17,846 bases of DNA from CG2-30-40-21 sp043806395 (lineage in GTDB: Bacteria; UBA9089; CG2-30-40-21), in the NCBI GenBank assembly GCA_043806395.1, contig JAZDHC010000155.1, forward strand, positions 1 to 17,846, given 5' to 3'. Below, in pieces: positions 6,829 through 16,228 of this stretch (position 1 is the first letter of the stretch; the number at the start of each line of letters is the position of its first letter). The notes beneath the pieces were generated by a model that saw only the letters and a program-made list of their open reading frames with translations, was not told the DNA's origin and did not search any database. The translations under genes and the position numbers were made by a program.

Positions 6829-8082
6829 CTACGCTCCATATTTTGTTAATTTCAAAGCATTTGCCATTGCCAGAGACATGATCTGCATGGCTGGTATCCT
6901 TCCAATTCCACCTTTAGCACATTCCTTTTCTGAAAACTCATGCACATCATCCTTACCTGTATATTTACCATGAATAATCATGGGTACCGGGTGCCAGCTA
7001 TGACCCTTTAATACTGCTGGGGTAGAATGGTCGCCGGTAACAATCAATACGGTCGGCTTTAACTCTAACAGACCCGGGATATAAGAATCCACATCCTCCA
7101 GAACAGCAACCTTTTTCTCAAAATTTCCATCCTCACCAGCACTGTCTGCATATTTTACATGGAGATAAAAGAAATCATATTTATCAAGGTTCTGCCTCAA
7201 GCACTCAAATTCATCAACAAGCTTTCCATAGGCAGGTAAGATTTCCATACCAGCCAACTTTGCCAACCCACGGTACATGGGATAGATAGCAATAGCTGCT
7301 GCCCTTAGCTTGTATCTTTCATGGAATGATGGCAATTTCTGGCTTTTGGCAAATCCCCTTAACAAGATCATATTAGCCGGATGAGAGCTTGCCAATCTTT
7401 TTTTGACCTCTTCGATGAATTTATTCACAATGTCTGCAGTTGCAGAACGCATAACAGAAATAGGTAGAGCAGAGTTGTTTTCACTCTCCTCTATGTCTGT
7501 GACAGTCAATGGTGTTGCAAGTAATGGGGCAATCCCTTCCCTTTGCGGATCTGTCTCAGAAATGGCATCAGATAATCCCTTATATCCACCGCGAAATATT
7601 ATAGCAATACGGTGATCCTTAACAGGCTTAACAAATACCTTAACACCATCTATCTCTATGCCTTCCAATAGCTTGCATACTTTAATGTTCTCTTCCGTAG
7701 AAATCCGTCCTGCTCGTCTATCACTTATCAGTCCATTCTTATCCATGGTAGCCAGGTTGCCTCTTACAGCCAGATCACCTGATTCAAGTGGAAAATCAAT
7801 CCCCAACGCCTCAAGCAAACCCCTGCCTATTTTATGAACAAGTGGATCATAGCCAAACAACGATAAATGTGCCGGACCACTGCCAGGTGTTATCCCAAGA
7901 GCTATCGGATCTGTTACACCACAAATAGAATCCATTGCCAAGGCATCAAGGTTTGGAATATTTGCTGTTTCAAGCTCTGTCCTGCCAGATTCATTTGGGA
8001 TACCAGACAGACCATCAATAACCACAAGAACTATTTTTGAATCTGTAACTATAGATAACTGTTCAATAAGCTTATTTGTCAT
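6829..8082 (-). CDS. apgM: 2,3-bisphosphoglycerate-independent phosphoglycerate mutase, archaeal type
   Basis: A 417-residue protein of the alkaline-phosphatase superfamily, interconverting 3- and 2-phosphoglycerate. The metal site begins at D23 in VVIDGLSG. The catalytic serine is S68, in GITPGSGPAHLSLFGYDP. D351-H352 lie in TGDHSTP, followed by GHSWHPVPM, both metal-binding blocks. The length (about 400) and these motifs match the ApgM branch rather than the roughly 510-residue bacterial GpmI. GGAGGA lies 12 bases upstream of the start, rather far. The gene sits in a glycolytic cluster after tpiA, though a repeat-rich 211-base gap separates them. It probably replaces GpmI/GpmA here, but other loci cannot be seen. 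Confidence 0.9.
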   Translation of the reverse strand: MTNKLIEQLSIVTDSKIVLVVIDGLSGIPNESGRTELETANIPNLDALAMDSICGVTDPIALGITPGSGPAHLSLFGYDPLVHKIGRGLLEALGIDFPLESGDLAVRGNLATMDKNGLISDRRAGRISTEENIKVCKLLEGIEIDGVKVFVKPVKDHRIAIIFRGGYKGLSDAISETDPQREGIAPLLATPLTVTDIEESENNSALPISVMRSATADIVNKFIEEVKKRLASSHPANMILLRGFAKSQKLPSFHERYKLRAAAIAIYPMYRGLAKLAGMEILPAYGKLVDEFECLRQNLDKYDFFYLHVKYADSAGEDGNFEKKVAVLEDVDSYIPGLLELKPTVLIVTGDHSTPAVLKGHSWHPVPMIIHGKYTGKDDVHEFSEKECAKGGIGRIPAMQIMSLAMANALKLTKYGA

Positions 8083-8124
8083 CAGATAAAATTATCCTCC
8101 ATAACTACTCAGAGAGGGGAATTT

Positions 8125-8284
8125 ACCACGGAGTTACAGAGAAGAATTAATCCGCAGATTACACAGATGTTCTAATAAAAGAAAGACAACAAACAAAAAA
8201 ATCTTAATCTGCGTAATCTGCGTAATCTGCGGATAATCTTATCTTTAATCTGTGATTCTTTTTCTTTCTCTGTGCCTCTGTGGT
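8125..8284. repeat. Nested imperfect inverted repeat between tpiA and apgM
   Basis: The outer ends accacggagttacagagaaga and tctttctctgtgcctctgtggt are imperfect inverted repeats. Nested inside, aatccgcagattacacagat (8149-8168) pairs imperfectly with aatctgcgtaatctgcggat. A small direct repeat (ctgcgtaat twice, then ctgcggataat) is embedded. No flanking duplication is evident. I recall similar CCACAGAGGCACAGAGA / CCGCAGATTACGCAGATT segments as frequent intergenic repeats in diverse bacteria. It fills most of the gap and no gene is present. Confidence 0.6.
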
Positions 8285-8293
8285 GAGTAGGTA

Positions 8294-9052
8294 CTATCCC
8301 CTTTTGTATCTTGCTATCTTGACAAATGATTCCACATCAAGGCTTGCACCACCGACAAGTGCCCCGTCAATCTCTGGTTGAGCCATCAAAATGTCAATAT
8401 TGTCTGGCCTGACACTTCCGCCATATTGAATTCTGATCATTGAAGAGACTCGTTTGTCATAGAGGCTGGTAATGGTTTCCCGAATAAAAGTGTGCATCTT
8501 ATTTGCATCCTCAGGGCTGGCAGTTTTGCCGGTACCAATTGCCCATAAGGGTTCATAAGCAATAACAGTTCTTGCCATTTCATCCTTAGAAATGTCTTGC
8601 AGGTTTTTTACCAACTGGTTATGAATTATAGACTCTGCCTTACCATTTTCCCTTTCCTCAAGCTTTTCACCGACACACAGGATTGGTTTCATTCGATAAT
8701 TCAGGGCAGCCTTCATCTTCAGATTGATTATCTCATTTGTTTCCCCAAGGATTTCTCTTCGTTCAGAATGACCCAGGATTACAAAATGTACCCCAATATC
8801 AGCCAGCATCAATGGGGATATTTCACCAGTATATGCACCGGCTGGCTCATAATACATGTTTTGTGCCCCAAAGAGGATATTGCTATCCCGTACCACATTG
8901 GCAACAGCATACAGTGCAGTAAACGGTGGAAAGATAACAATCTCCATATCTGGGCAGTCATTTATGGTTTCAACCATCTCCTTAGCAAACTCCACTGCTT
9001 TTTTTATGGTTTTATTCATCTTCCAGTTTCCAGCGATTATTGGTTTTCTCAT
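8294..9052 (-). CDS. tpiA: Triose-phosphate isomerase
   Basis: A 252-residue protein, the normal family length. It interconverts dihydroxyacetone phosphate and glyceraldehyde 3-phosphate in the cytoplasm. The catalytic residues are all present: K11 in AGNWKMN, H95 in ILGHSERR and E167 in AYEPLWAIGTGK. The phosphate-binding motifs GTGKTAS (loop 6) and YGGSV follow, and the C-terminus has DGALVGGASL. The start is the ATG at 9052, with AAGGAG about six bases upstream; the reading frame is open further upstream, but only through an inverted-repeat element. The gene lies downstream of pgk, separated by a 223-base gap that holds the element, and is probably still transcribed from the gap promoter unless the element terminates. 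Confidence 0.96.
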   Translation of the reverse strand: MRKPIIAGNWKMNKTIKKAVEFAKEMVETINDCPDMEIVIFPPFTALYAVANVVRDSNILFGAQNMYYEPAGAYTGEISPLMLADIGVHFVILGHSERREILGETNEIINLKMKAALNYRMKPILCVGEKLEERENGKAESIIHNQLVKNLQDISKDEMARTVIAYEPLWAIGTGKTASPEDANKMHTFIRETITSLYDKRVSSMIRIQYGGSVRPDNIDILMAQPEIDGALVGGASLDVESFVKIARYKRG

Positions 9053-9099
9053 TATGATCTCCTTGCATTTCAGCGGTTGAAACATGATTGGGAAGGTTA

Positions 9100-9258
9100 A
9101 GGGCTTGAGAAAAAATAACTTGTACAGTCGTGTCACCGATACATCTTGATTGGCTTCGTTGTTCGGAGCAATCATACAGTAGTATGCTCGCTTCTCACGC
9201 CTTGCCAGCCAAGCGTCTCAATGACTCTTGGTGTACAACTTATTTTTTCTCAAGCCCT
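9100..9258. mobile_element. Terminal-inverted-repeat element between pgk and tpiA
   Basis: The left end agggcttgagaaaaaataac followed by ttgtaca (9100-9126) is complementary to 9232-9258 at 26 of 27 bases. The 105-base interior (including gttcggagcaatcatacag) shows further partial complementarity but no gene. The flanks are ggtta and aaagc, and no convincing target duplication is seen. The element is inserted within 20 bases of the pgk stop. It is best explained as a non-autonomous mobile element or a dispersed long hairpin; either could affect transcription into tpiA. Confidence 0.65.
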
Positions 9259-9275
9259 AAAGCCGTCCACTACGA

Positions 9276-10463
9276 TTACCTATCCGTCAAAGCTGTCAAT
9301 CCCGGTAATTCCTTACCCTCAATCATTTCCAGACATGCCCCCCCTGCGGTTGAAACATGGCTAAACTTATGGGCAATCCCAAGCCGTTCTACAATTTCAT
9401 TTGTCTCGCCACCACCAGCCACTGTGGCGGCTGTTGAATTCGCAATTGCACGGGCTATCATAGTTGTCCCTATAGCAAATTCAGGTATTTCAATAACACC
9501 AAGTGGACCATTCCAGACAATACTTGCTGCCCCATCTAATCGTTTGATAAATTCTTCAATTGTTTTTGGTCCAATATCCAGACCCATCCATCCATCAGGA
9601 ATATTTTCATCCTCTGTAATTTTTACATCACCATATTCTATGCCAGAGAATTTATTAGTAATTTTATAATCAAGTGGAAGAACAATTTTATCAATGTTAT
9701 CTTCAAGAAGTTTTTTGACAATAGCTACATGACTTTCCTCTAAAAGGGAAGAACCAACGGTTTTTCCCAAAGCCTTCTGAAAGGTATAGGACATGCCACC
9801 GCCAATCAGTAACAAATCTGCCTTTTTTATCAGGTACTCAACCACCCCTATCTTGGTAGACACCTTTGACCCACCAATAACTAATACAAATGGTTTTAAT
9901 GGATTAGTGAATATCTCACTCAAATACTCTATCTCTTTTTTCACTAAGAATCCAGCTACAGCCTTGTCAAAACATTCGGCTATTTTATGAACAGAGGCAT
10001 GAGCACGATGAGAAACACTAAACCCATCGTTTACGAATACATCCGCTAATCTGGCTAATTTAGCTGCGAATTCGGAATTATCTTCCTCTTCTTCAGGATA
10101 AAATCTCAAATTTTCAAGCAAAACCACATCACCTGGCTTCATCGCAGTCGTTATCTCTTCTACTTTTGGACCAATACAATCATTAAGCTTTATCACCTTT
10201 CTGCCAAGAATCTCTTCCAACTTCTTGCCAACCATGGTTAGTCTCATATTCTCAACAACCTTACCCTTAGGTCGTCCAAGATGAGACATAAGAATAACCG
10301 AGGCACCATTAGACAGGCAATAATTTATCGTTGGCAGACTTTCCTCTATCTTCTTGGCCTCTGCCACACTTCCATCAGGATTTAAGGGAGTATTATAGTC
10401 TACACGAATCAGGACCCTTTTACCCTTGATGTCTATATCGTTAATGGTCAGTTTTTGGAACAT
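9276..10463 (-). CDS. pgk: Phosphoglycerate kinase
   Basis: A 395-residue protein, the usual length. It converts 1,3-bisphosphoglycerate and ADP to 3-phosphoglycerate and ATP. N-terminal substrate-binding motifs are RVLIRVDYNTPLN, SHLGRPKG and NDGFSVSHRAHAS. The C-terminal nucleotide-binding domain has GGSKVSTKIGV, GGGMSYTFQKALG, GLDIGPKT, WNGPLGV and a glycine-rich GGGETNE. The ATG at 10463 is chosen because it lies one base after the gap stop, with GGGGGGAAG just upstream; a longer frame beginning at 10490 would overlap gap. The genes are therefore translationally coupled. FSVSHRAHAS has S where many enzymes have G or A; otherwise it is normal. Confidence 0.96.
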   Translation of the reverse strand: MFQKLTINDIDIKGKRVLIRVDYNTPLNPDGSVAEAKKIEESLPTINYCLSNGASVILMSHLGRPKGKVVENMRLTMVGKKLEEILGRKVIKLNDCIGPKVEEITTAMKPGDVVLLENLRFYPEEEEDNSEFAAKLARLADVFVNDGFSVSHRAHASVHKIAECFDKAVAGFLVKKEIEYLSEIFTNPLKPFVLVIGGSKVSTKIGVVEYLIKKADLLLIGGGMSYTFQKALGKTVGSSLLEESHVAIVKKLLEDNIDKIVLPLDYKITNKFSGIEYGDVKITEDENIPDGWMGLDIGPKTIEEFIKRLDGAASIVWNGPLGVIEIPEFAIGTTMIARAIANSTAATVAGGGETNEIVERLGIAHKFSHVSTAGGACLEMIEGKELPGLTALTDR

Positions 10464-10464
10464 A

Positions 10465-11667
<1,203 letters not shown>

Positions 11668-11793
11668 TTAGAAATAAATGGTTAAGGCATATTTATCATA
11701 GCAATTTTGATCTGTGTGGTTGGAATTTGCCACCATTAAGTGGCTAAGAGGAGAGGAGGATTTTATATCTTCCATAATAACAGCGGGCGACAT

Positions 11794-11837
11794 ACATGCC
11801 AGTAACAAGTGCAATGCTTGCGGTATTACTGGCATGT
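11794..11837. repeat. Long hairpin downstream of the PyrE-like gene
   Basis: acatgccagtaa (11794-11805) is perfectly complementary to ttactggcatgt (11826-11837), with an inner caag/cttg pairing. It lies 11 bases past the stop of the minus-strand pyrE-like gene but has no T-run, so it is either a rho-independent-like terminator of weak form or another dispersed palindrome. The rest of 11643-11848 shows nothing I recognise. Confidence 0.5.
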
Positions 11838-11848
11838 GCAAGTCTCAT

Positions 11849-12604
11849 TTAAGCGGCATGTTGCAGCTTAGCGACATAGAGGTCATAGGCATTTTCCTCT
11901 GTGTATATAGGAAGGTGATTTAATTTCCCGCTATGTATCAACATTCGATTCTGATTGCACTTCTGATTACATTGTTTTTTTGGCCAGGATGGCATATTTA
12001 AATCAAGAATTGAATGGAATTTGTACTTCTTTTCCAATAATTGAATTTTTTCTTCATCCATCCCTCTATTTGCGAAAAGACATATGGCGACAACATTTGC
12101 ACCACATTTTTTCTCGACAAGCTGAGCCAACCGCTCTAATCCATTACCAGTAGTAGCCATATCGTTAACTATTAATACATTTTCGCCGGGTTTAATATCA
12201 AAACCTTCAATTAAATCCCCTTTCGGACTACCGTCGTTATCAATAGCAGTATATACAGCTCTACACCCCATCCTTCCGTTAAACTCACGAGCAATATCAT
12301 ACGCAAAAAACATCCCTTGAGACGCGGGTCCCAAAACAACATTGATATCTGCAATTTTTTCACAGTCTGTTGTTAACCAAGCAACCATTTCTTTGCTTAT
12401 CTTAGCCACAAACGATGGATATTGACTTATTGCTGCAAACCGGAAAAAGGTGTCTGAGTGTTTTTTTGACAATAACTCAAAATGGCCATCAAATGTAATT
12501 GCCTTTGAAGAATCCAACATTTCCCAGATCATACTTTCTTCTAAATGATAAAGATGGTTTATTTTCACAACCTCTTTGACTCTTTGTAGATATGTTCTAT
12601 CCAT
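11849..12604 (-). CDS. Orotate phosphoribosyltransferase-like protein
   Basis: A 251-residue protein with the type I phosphoribosyltransferase fold. FFRFAAISQYPS (53-64) and the VVLGPASQGMFFAYDIAREFNGR region (89-111) match the OPRT core, and GFDIKPGENVLIVNDMATTGNG (134-155) is the PRPP-binding block. The usual acidic pair before the TTG loop is N147-D148 here rather than D-D or E-D. C212 and C216 (CNQKC) sit where PyrE2-type enzymes often have a Cys pair. The probable reaction is orotate plus PRPP to OMP, feeding PyrF encoded in the same operon. GGGAGG lies five bases before the start, 29 bases after the preceding gene. Another nucleobase substrate cannot be excluded, so I do not commit to pyrE. 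Confidence 0.75.
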   Translation of the reverse strand: MDRTYLQRVKEVVKINHLYHLEESMIWEMLDSSKAITFDGHFELLSKKHSDTFFRFAAISQYPSFVAKISKEMVAWLTTDCEKIADINVVLGPASQGMFFAYDIAREFNGRMGCRAVYTAIDNDGSPKGDLIEGFDIKPGENVLIVNDMATTGNGLERLAQLVEKKCGANVVAICLFANRGMDEEKIQLLEKKYKFHSILDLNMPSWPKKQCNQKCNQNRMLIHSGKLNHLPIYTEENAYDLYVAKLQHAA

Positions 12605-12633
12605 AGCAGCCTCCCTCTTTTGAGTTTTCCCTG

Positions 12634-13569
12634 TTAATACTTTTGATATTTTAACAGGCGAACTTTATTCTTATTCTTACAGTGGCAATCTCCCAATTTC
12701 GTCACTTTCATGTTAACTGAACAGCCAACCATAATATCGGTCTGTCTAATTCCGTAAGAATCAAAACATGCAGGATCTCTCATACCATCAAAAAATATCA
12801 CCACTTTTTGGACAATTGCACCTTGTTCTCTCAACCATTTAATCGCTTGCTGTACCGTTGGAGGAAAAAGCAAAAAAGACTCCAGCAGAATCACTTTTAC
12901 TCCCTCAAGAGATTTCCCTTCTTCATACTCAAACTCTACTAAGTAATCGCCACCTTTCCAAAATGGCAACTTTTTCTCATGGCAACTTATCGAATGAGAA
13001 GGAATACATCTTGGCCAATGACTCACAAACTCATATGGAAAAATTTTGTTCGTCGGTTTCTTTATTGATAAAAACATATCTACTTCTACCGAATTACAAT
13101 CCATTGCCATAGCTTTGCAGATTTCTCTAAAAAACAACTCATCACCATCGATAATGGGTAAAATTGTTAAAAATCTACAGGCATGATAGCTTTTATCAAA
13201 ACTTTGATAGTGAAACCGGCTATTTGTGGTCAATGCATTATGTTTTTGTATTGCATCAACGATGAAATGCTCGGGGACCTCTTTCGGATAGTTTGATTTT
13301 ATCGAATTGGCGATTTCCACTTCATGAAAGGTCGTATTCCCTCGCTTCCAAAATTTTTCTATTATTTTTTTGAGTTTGATGAAAATTTCTACCTTTTTTA
13401 TATAAGGATGAAGAAACCACTCCCAAAGGAAGCCAAAAATCACAGCAAAAACGGCTGCCCAAATTATTTCAATGTGATGATGTTCCCAAAGGAGTTCCCA
13501 CCAATTTAATAACAAATTCGCACTTCCGAAAGTGTTCGTGCCAGCGTTGAGCGGCAGCAAATTATACAT
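12634..13569 (-). CDS. Membrane-anchored protein with degenerate PRTase-like domain
   Basis: I do not recognise this as a named family. From the ATG at 13569 it has 311 residues and overlaps the pyrF stop by 8 bases; an alternative ATG at 13620 would add 17 residues. Residues 33-53 (IEIIWAAVFAVIFGFLWEWFL) form one membrane span, followed by a basic, aromatic helix. Residues 100-260 can be read as a phosphoribosyltransferase-like fold: LEGVKVILLES (221-231), then TVQQAIKWLREQGAIVQKVVIFFDG resembles the strand-loop-helix-strand around the PRPP site. However, the acidic pair and TTG loop are replaced by E230-S-F-L-L-F-P, so it is probably not catalytic. A CHC motif lies near the C-terminus. It is encoded between pyrF and the PyrE-like gene and could tether or regulate that enzyme. 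Confidence 0.6.
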   Translation of the reverse strand: MYNLLPLNAGTNTFGSANLLLNWWELLWEHHHIEIIWAAVFAVIFGFLWEWFLHPYIKKVEIFIKLKKIIEKFWKRGNTTFHEVEIANSIKSNYPKEVPEHFIVDAIQKHNALTTNSRFHYQSFDKSYHACRFLTILPIIDGDELFFREICKAMAMDCNSVEVDMFLSIKKPTNKIFPYEFVSHWPRCIPSHSISCHEKKLPFWKGGDYLVEFEYEEGKSLEGVKVILLESFLLFPPTVQQAIKWLREQGAIVQKVVIFFDGMRDPACFDSYGIRQTDIMVGCSVNMKVTKLGDCHCKNKNKVRLLKYQKY

Positions 13570-14299
13570 TTTGAGTAACCATTTCAGACAAAACTCGTTC
13601 AGCTGCCACGACCGGATCATTAGATTGTAAGATTGGTCTTCCTATTACAATATAATCGGCACCTAACCGGATCGCCTCCGCTGGAGTTGTAACCCTTTTT
13701 TGGTCATCAACCATTACCCCCCAACATGGCCTGATACCAGGAGTTAAAATTACAAAATCATTCCCACAGGACTCTCGAATAATTGAAATTTCTTGAGGAG
13801 AAGCGACAACGCCATCTACCCCTGAAGCTTGGGACATTTTTGCTAAGTGCTGAACTTGATCCTTAATACCTAAAATTACTCTAAGCTCCTCAGAAAGAAC
13901 AATACTATTAATACTTGTTAAAACTGTCACAGCAAGAAGAATAGGCCGTCGTACATTACTTTTTTGACACTCTTCTTCTAATCCCTCGACTGCTGCTTGC
14001 ATCATCTGAGAGCCACCTGAGGCATGAACATTCAACATATACACTCCAAGCTTTACAGCCATCCTTACAGAATTTGCCACTGTATTTGGAATATCATGAT
14101 ATTTAAGATCAAGGAAAACTTCTCCCCCACATTTTCTAATAACCTCCACAGCTTTTGGTCCCTCTTTTGTAAAAAGCTGTGATCCTATCTTAAAAATACC
14201 TATTTTTGATTTTAGCAATTTTGCTGCTTTGACGGCATCGTCCAAGCAATCAACATCTAAAGCAAGACAAAGCCGTCTCCGAGCCTGTTCTTTTTCCAT
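13562..14299 (-). CDS. pyrF: Orotidine 5'-phosphate decarboxylase
   Basis: A 245-residue TIM-barrel protein, a normal length for the short (group 1) bacterial type. It converts OMP to UMP, the last step of de novo pyrimidine synthesis. The catalytic block is VFLDLKYHDIPNT, with D64, K66 and D69. D15 (ALDVD) and K37 (FKIGS) contribute to the site, and LTPGIRP and YIVIGRPI bind phosphate. The Shine-Dalgarno is weak (GGTG), but the start agrees with the family. It is first in a three-gene operon, reads from a full-consensus promoter, and its stop overlaps the next gene by 8 bases. Confidence 0.95.
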   Translation of the reverse strand: MEKEQARRRLCLALDVDCLDDAVKAAKLLKSKIGIFKIGSQLFTKEGPKAVEVIRKCGGEVFLDLKYHDIPNTVANSVRMAVKLGVYMLNVHASGGSQMMQAAVEGLEEECQKSNVRRPILLAVTVLTSINSIVLSEELRVILGIKDQVQHLAKMSQASGVDGVVASPQEISIIRESCGNDFVILTPGIRPCWGVMVDDQKRVTTPAEAIRLGADYIVIGRPILQSNDPVVAAERVLSEMVTQNV

Positions 14300-14352
14300 T
14301 CAGATACACCAAACCCATTCTAAACTTAAAAATGTAAGGACAGTATACATAA

Positions 14353-14381
14353 ATTATAACATTGATACTAATATTTGTCAA
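14353..14381 (-). promoter_or_regulatory. pyrF: Full-consensus sigma70 promoter of the pyrF operon
   Basis: On the minus strand: TTGACA (14376-14381, 6 of 6), 17 bases, then TATAAT (14353-14358, 6 of 6), with TGT just upstream (extended -10). The start should fall near 14346 and leave about 46 bases of leader. I see no attenuator hairpin with a T-run in that leader, so transcription may be high and constitutive unless a repressor acts. Confidence 0.85.
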
Positions 14382-14440
14382 TAACAATTTTTATATGAAC
14401 TGAAAATTGACAGCATAATGACTTGAGGAAATACCATTAT

Positions 14441-14468
14441 TTGCCGATTAATAAAGATAAGGCATAAT
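14441..14468 (+). promoter_or_regulatory. Possible promoter of the ubiB operon
   Basis: TTGCCG (14441-14446, 4 of 6), 16 bases, then CATAAT (14463-14468, 5 of 6) would start transcription near 14475, some 46 bases before the ubiB ATG. A TTGACA also occurs at 14408 but has no good -10 box. This is weak evidence. Confidence 0.35.
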
Positions 14469-14520
14469 TGTGTTCTACTTAAGTTTAGTAACAAGCAGAG
14501 CATGCAAGGAACAAGACATC

Positions 14521-16209
14521 ATGCACATCCCCTATCTTACAGACAAATATAAGGATATAAAGCGGTTTCAATTCGTAATAAATGTGCTGCTTAAGCATGG
14601 GTTGGGGCATATAATCTCAAGGTTGAATCTTGAACATCACCTTTCCCTCTGGAGGCGAATTATCCATCGACCCTCATCAGAGACTCATGAAATATGGCTC
14701 TCTGCCCCGGAGCGGCTTCGGATGGCAATGGAGGAATTGGGTCCAACCTTTATCAAGTTTGGGCAGATTTTAAGCACCCGTCCAGATATAGTCCCGGCAG
14801 AATATATAAAGGAATTTGAAAAACTTCAGGATGATATTCACCCATTTCCATTTGAAGATGTCAGGGCTATAATAAAAAAAGAATTGCATCTTGAGATTGA
14901 GGATTTATTCAAGGAGTTTTCTGAGCAACCAATAGCAGCAGCATCCATTGCTCAGGTTCATCGAGCGGTATTGCCTTCTGGTAAGCTTGTGGTGGTTAAG
15001 CTCAGGCGACCAGGGATTGAGGAAATAATAGAGGCTGATTTGCGAATCCTGTTTGCTTTAGCCAATCTTCTGGAAAAACGCATTCCATCAACCAAACAGT
15101 ATAACCCTATGGGGATTATCAAAGAGTTTGAAAGAAATATCAAAAAGGAATTAAACTTTACCAAAGAAGCGTATCATATCGAACAATTCCAAAAAAACTT
15201 TCAGAATGAGCCAACAATTTGCATCCCAAATGTTTATTGGGAAACAACCAGTAAAAAAATATTGACAATGGAGGCAATTGACGGCATAAAGGTGAGTGAT
15301 ATAAAAAGAATAGAGGAAGCAGGGCTTGATCCAAAGATAATTGCCAAAAATGGGGTAAGGGCTATCCTGAAACAGGTGTTTGTCGATGGATTCTTCCATG
15401 GTGATCCACATCCAGGAAATATCTATGTTTTAGAGGGCAATAGAATAGCCTTTTTGGACTTTGGGATAGTGGGAAGAATAGATGAAAGAATGCAGCAAAA
15501 CCTATCAGACGCTATTCTGGGCATGTTACTTAAAAACACACAACAAATCATAGATTGCTTTTGGAAATTAGAGGCAATAGATGAGGATGTTGATAAACGG
15601 GCATTAAAGGCAGACTTAGATGCCTTTGTTGAAAGATACTATGAAATACCCTTGGAAAAGCTGAAGATTGGATGGATGATGCAGGATGTTCTGGAGATAG
15701 CTATCAGGAATAAGCTCAAGATATTGCCTGAATTTCTGCTGCTGGCAAAAACCCTGATAGTGATAGAGGGTGTAGGATTAATGCTGGATCCCACATTTGA
15801 GATAATTCCCCTTGTCCAACCACTTGTAAGTTCTGTGGTGAAAAAGAGGCTTGCCCCAAGCAAGATATTTAATGAAGCATTAAAATTAACAACAGAATTT
15901 GGCTCTCTGATAAAAACCCTGCCTCAGGAGATAGATCTTTTATTAAAAAAGCTTCAATCAGGCAAGCTAAAGATAGAATTTGAGCATCAGGGGCTTGGGG
16001 ATTTGATTAAGGAATTTGATCGGGTAAGCAATCGGCTATCCTTTGCCCTGATTGTAGCCGCAACCATCATTGCCTCTTCCCTGATGGTTCAGGCAAACAT
16101 TGGACCATTGGTTTGGGGCATTCCATTATTAGGGCTGATTGGCTTCATTATTTCAGGTGTGTTAGGGATGTTTTTGCTTGTGTTAATTATTATTTCCGGA
16201 AGGTTTTAG
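14521..16209 (+). CDS. UbiB/ABC1/AarF-family atypical kinase-like membrane protein
   Basis: A 562-residue protein. The ATG at 14521 is preceded by AAGGA; an upstream GTG (14470) has no ribosome site. The N-terminal KxGQ motif is K79-F-G-Q82, in [17 protein letters not shown]. The alanine-rich loop AAAS (139-142) replaces the kinase P-loop. The ATP-site lysine is K160 ([10 protein letters not shown]). The catalytic and metal-binding residues are D295 and N300 in HGDPHPGN, and D313 in LDFG. Two hydrophobic helices close the protein (about 505-560), with a GxxxG-like pattern. The family supports ubiquinone or other isoprenoid-lipid metabolism by ATPase activity; the substrate here is unknown. 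No quinone biosynthesis gene is nearby. It is followed 19 bases later by a radical SAM gene. Confidence 0.9.
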   Translation: MHIPYLTDKYKDIKRFQFVINVLLKHGLGHIISRLNLEHHLSLWRRIIHRPSSETHEIWLSAPERLRMAMEELGPTFIKFGQILSTRPDIVPAEYIKEFEKLQDDIHPFPFEDVRAIIKKELHLEIEDLFKEFSEQPIAAASIAQVHRAVLPSGKLVVVKLRRPGIEEIIEADLRILFALANLLEKRIPSTKQYNPMGIIKEFERNIKKELNFTKEAYHIEQFQKNFQNEPTICIPNVYWETTSKKILTMEAIDGIKVSDIKRIEEAGLDPKIIAKNGVRAILKQVFVDGFFHGDPHPGNIYVLEGNRIAFLDFGIVGRIDERMQQNLSDAILGMLLKNTQQIIDCFWKLEAIDEDVDKRALKADLDAFVERYYEIPLEKLKIGWMMQDVLEIAIRNKLKILPEFLLLAKTLIVIEGVGLMLDPTFEIIPLVQPLVSSVVKKRLAPSKIFNEALKLTTEFGSLIKTLPQEIDLLLKKLQSGKLKIEFEHQGLGDLIKEFDRVSNRLSFALIVAATIIASSLMVQANIGPLVWGIPLLGLIGFIISGVLGMFLLVLIIISGRF

Positions 16210-16228
16210 GAGAATCAGGAGGTTCGAT

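Noticed and set aside
8125..8284. CRISPR-like array, suggested by the ctgcgtaat repeats
   Set aside because: The repeats are 9 bases, adjacent and without spacers; they form part of a palindrome.
9053..9175. Possible N-terminal extension of tpiA by 41 codons
   Set aside because: It begins within the inverted-repeat element; the family start MRKPIIAGNWK has AAGGAG directly upstream.
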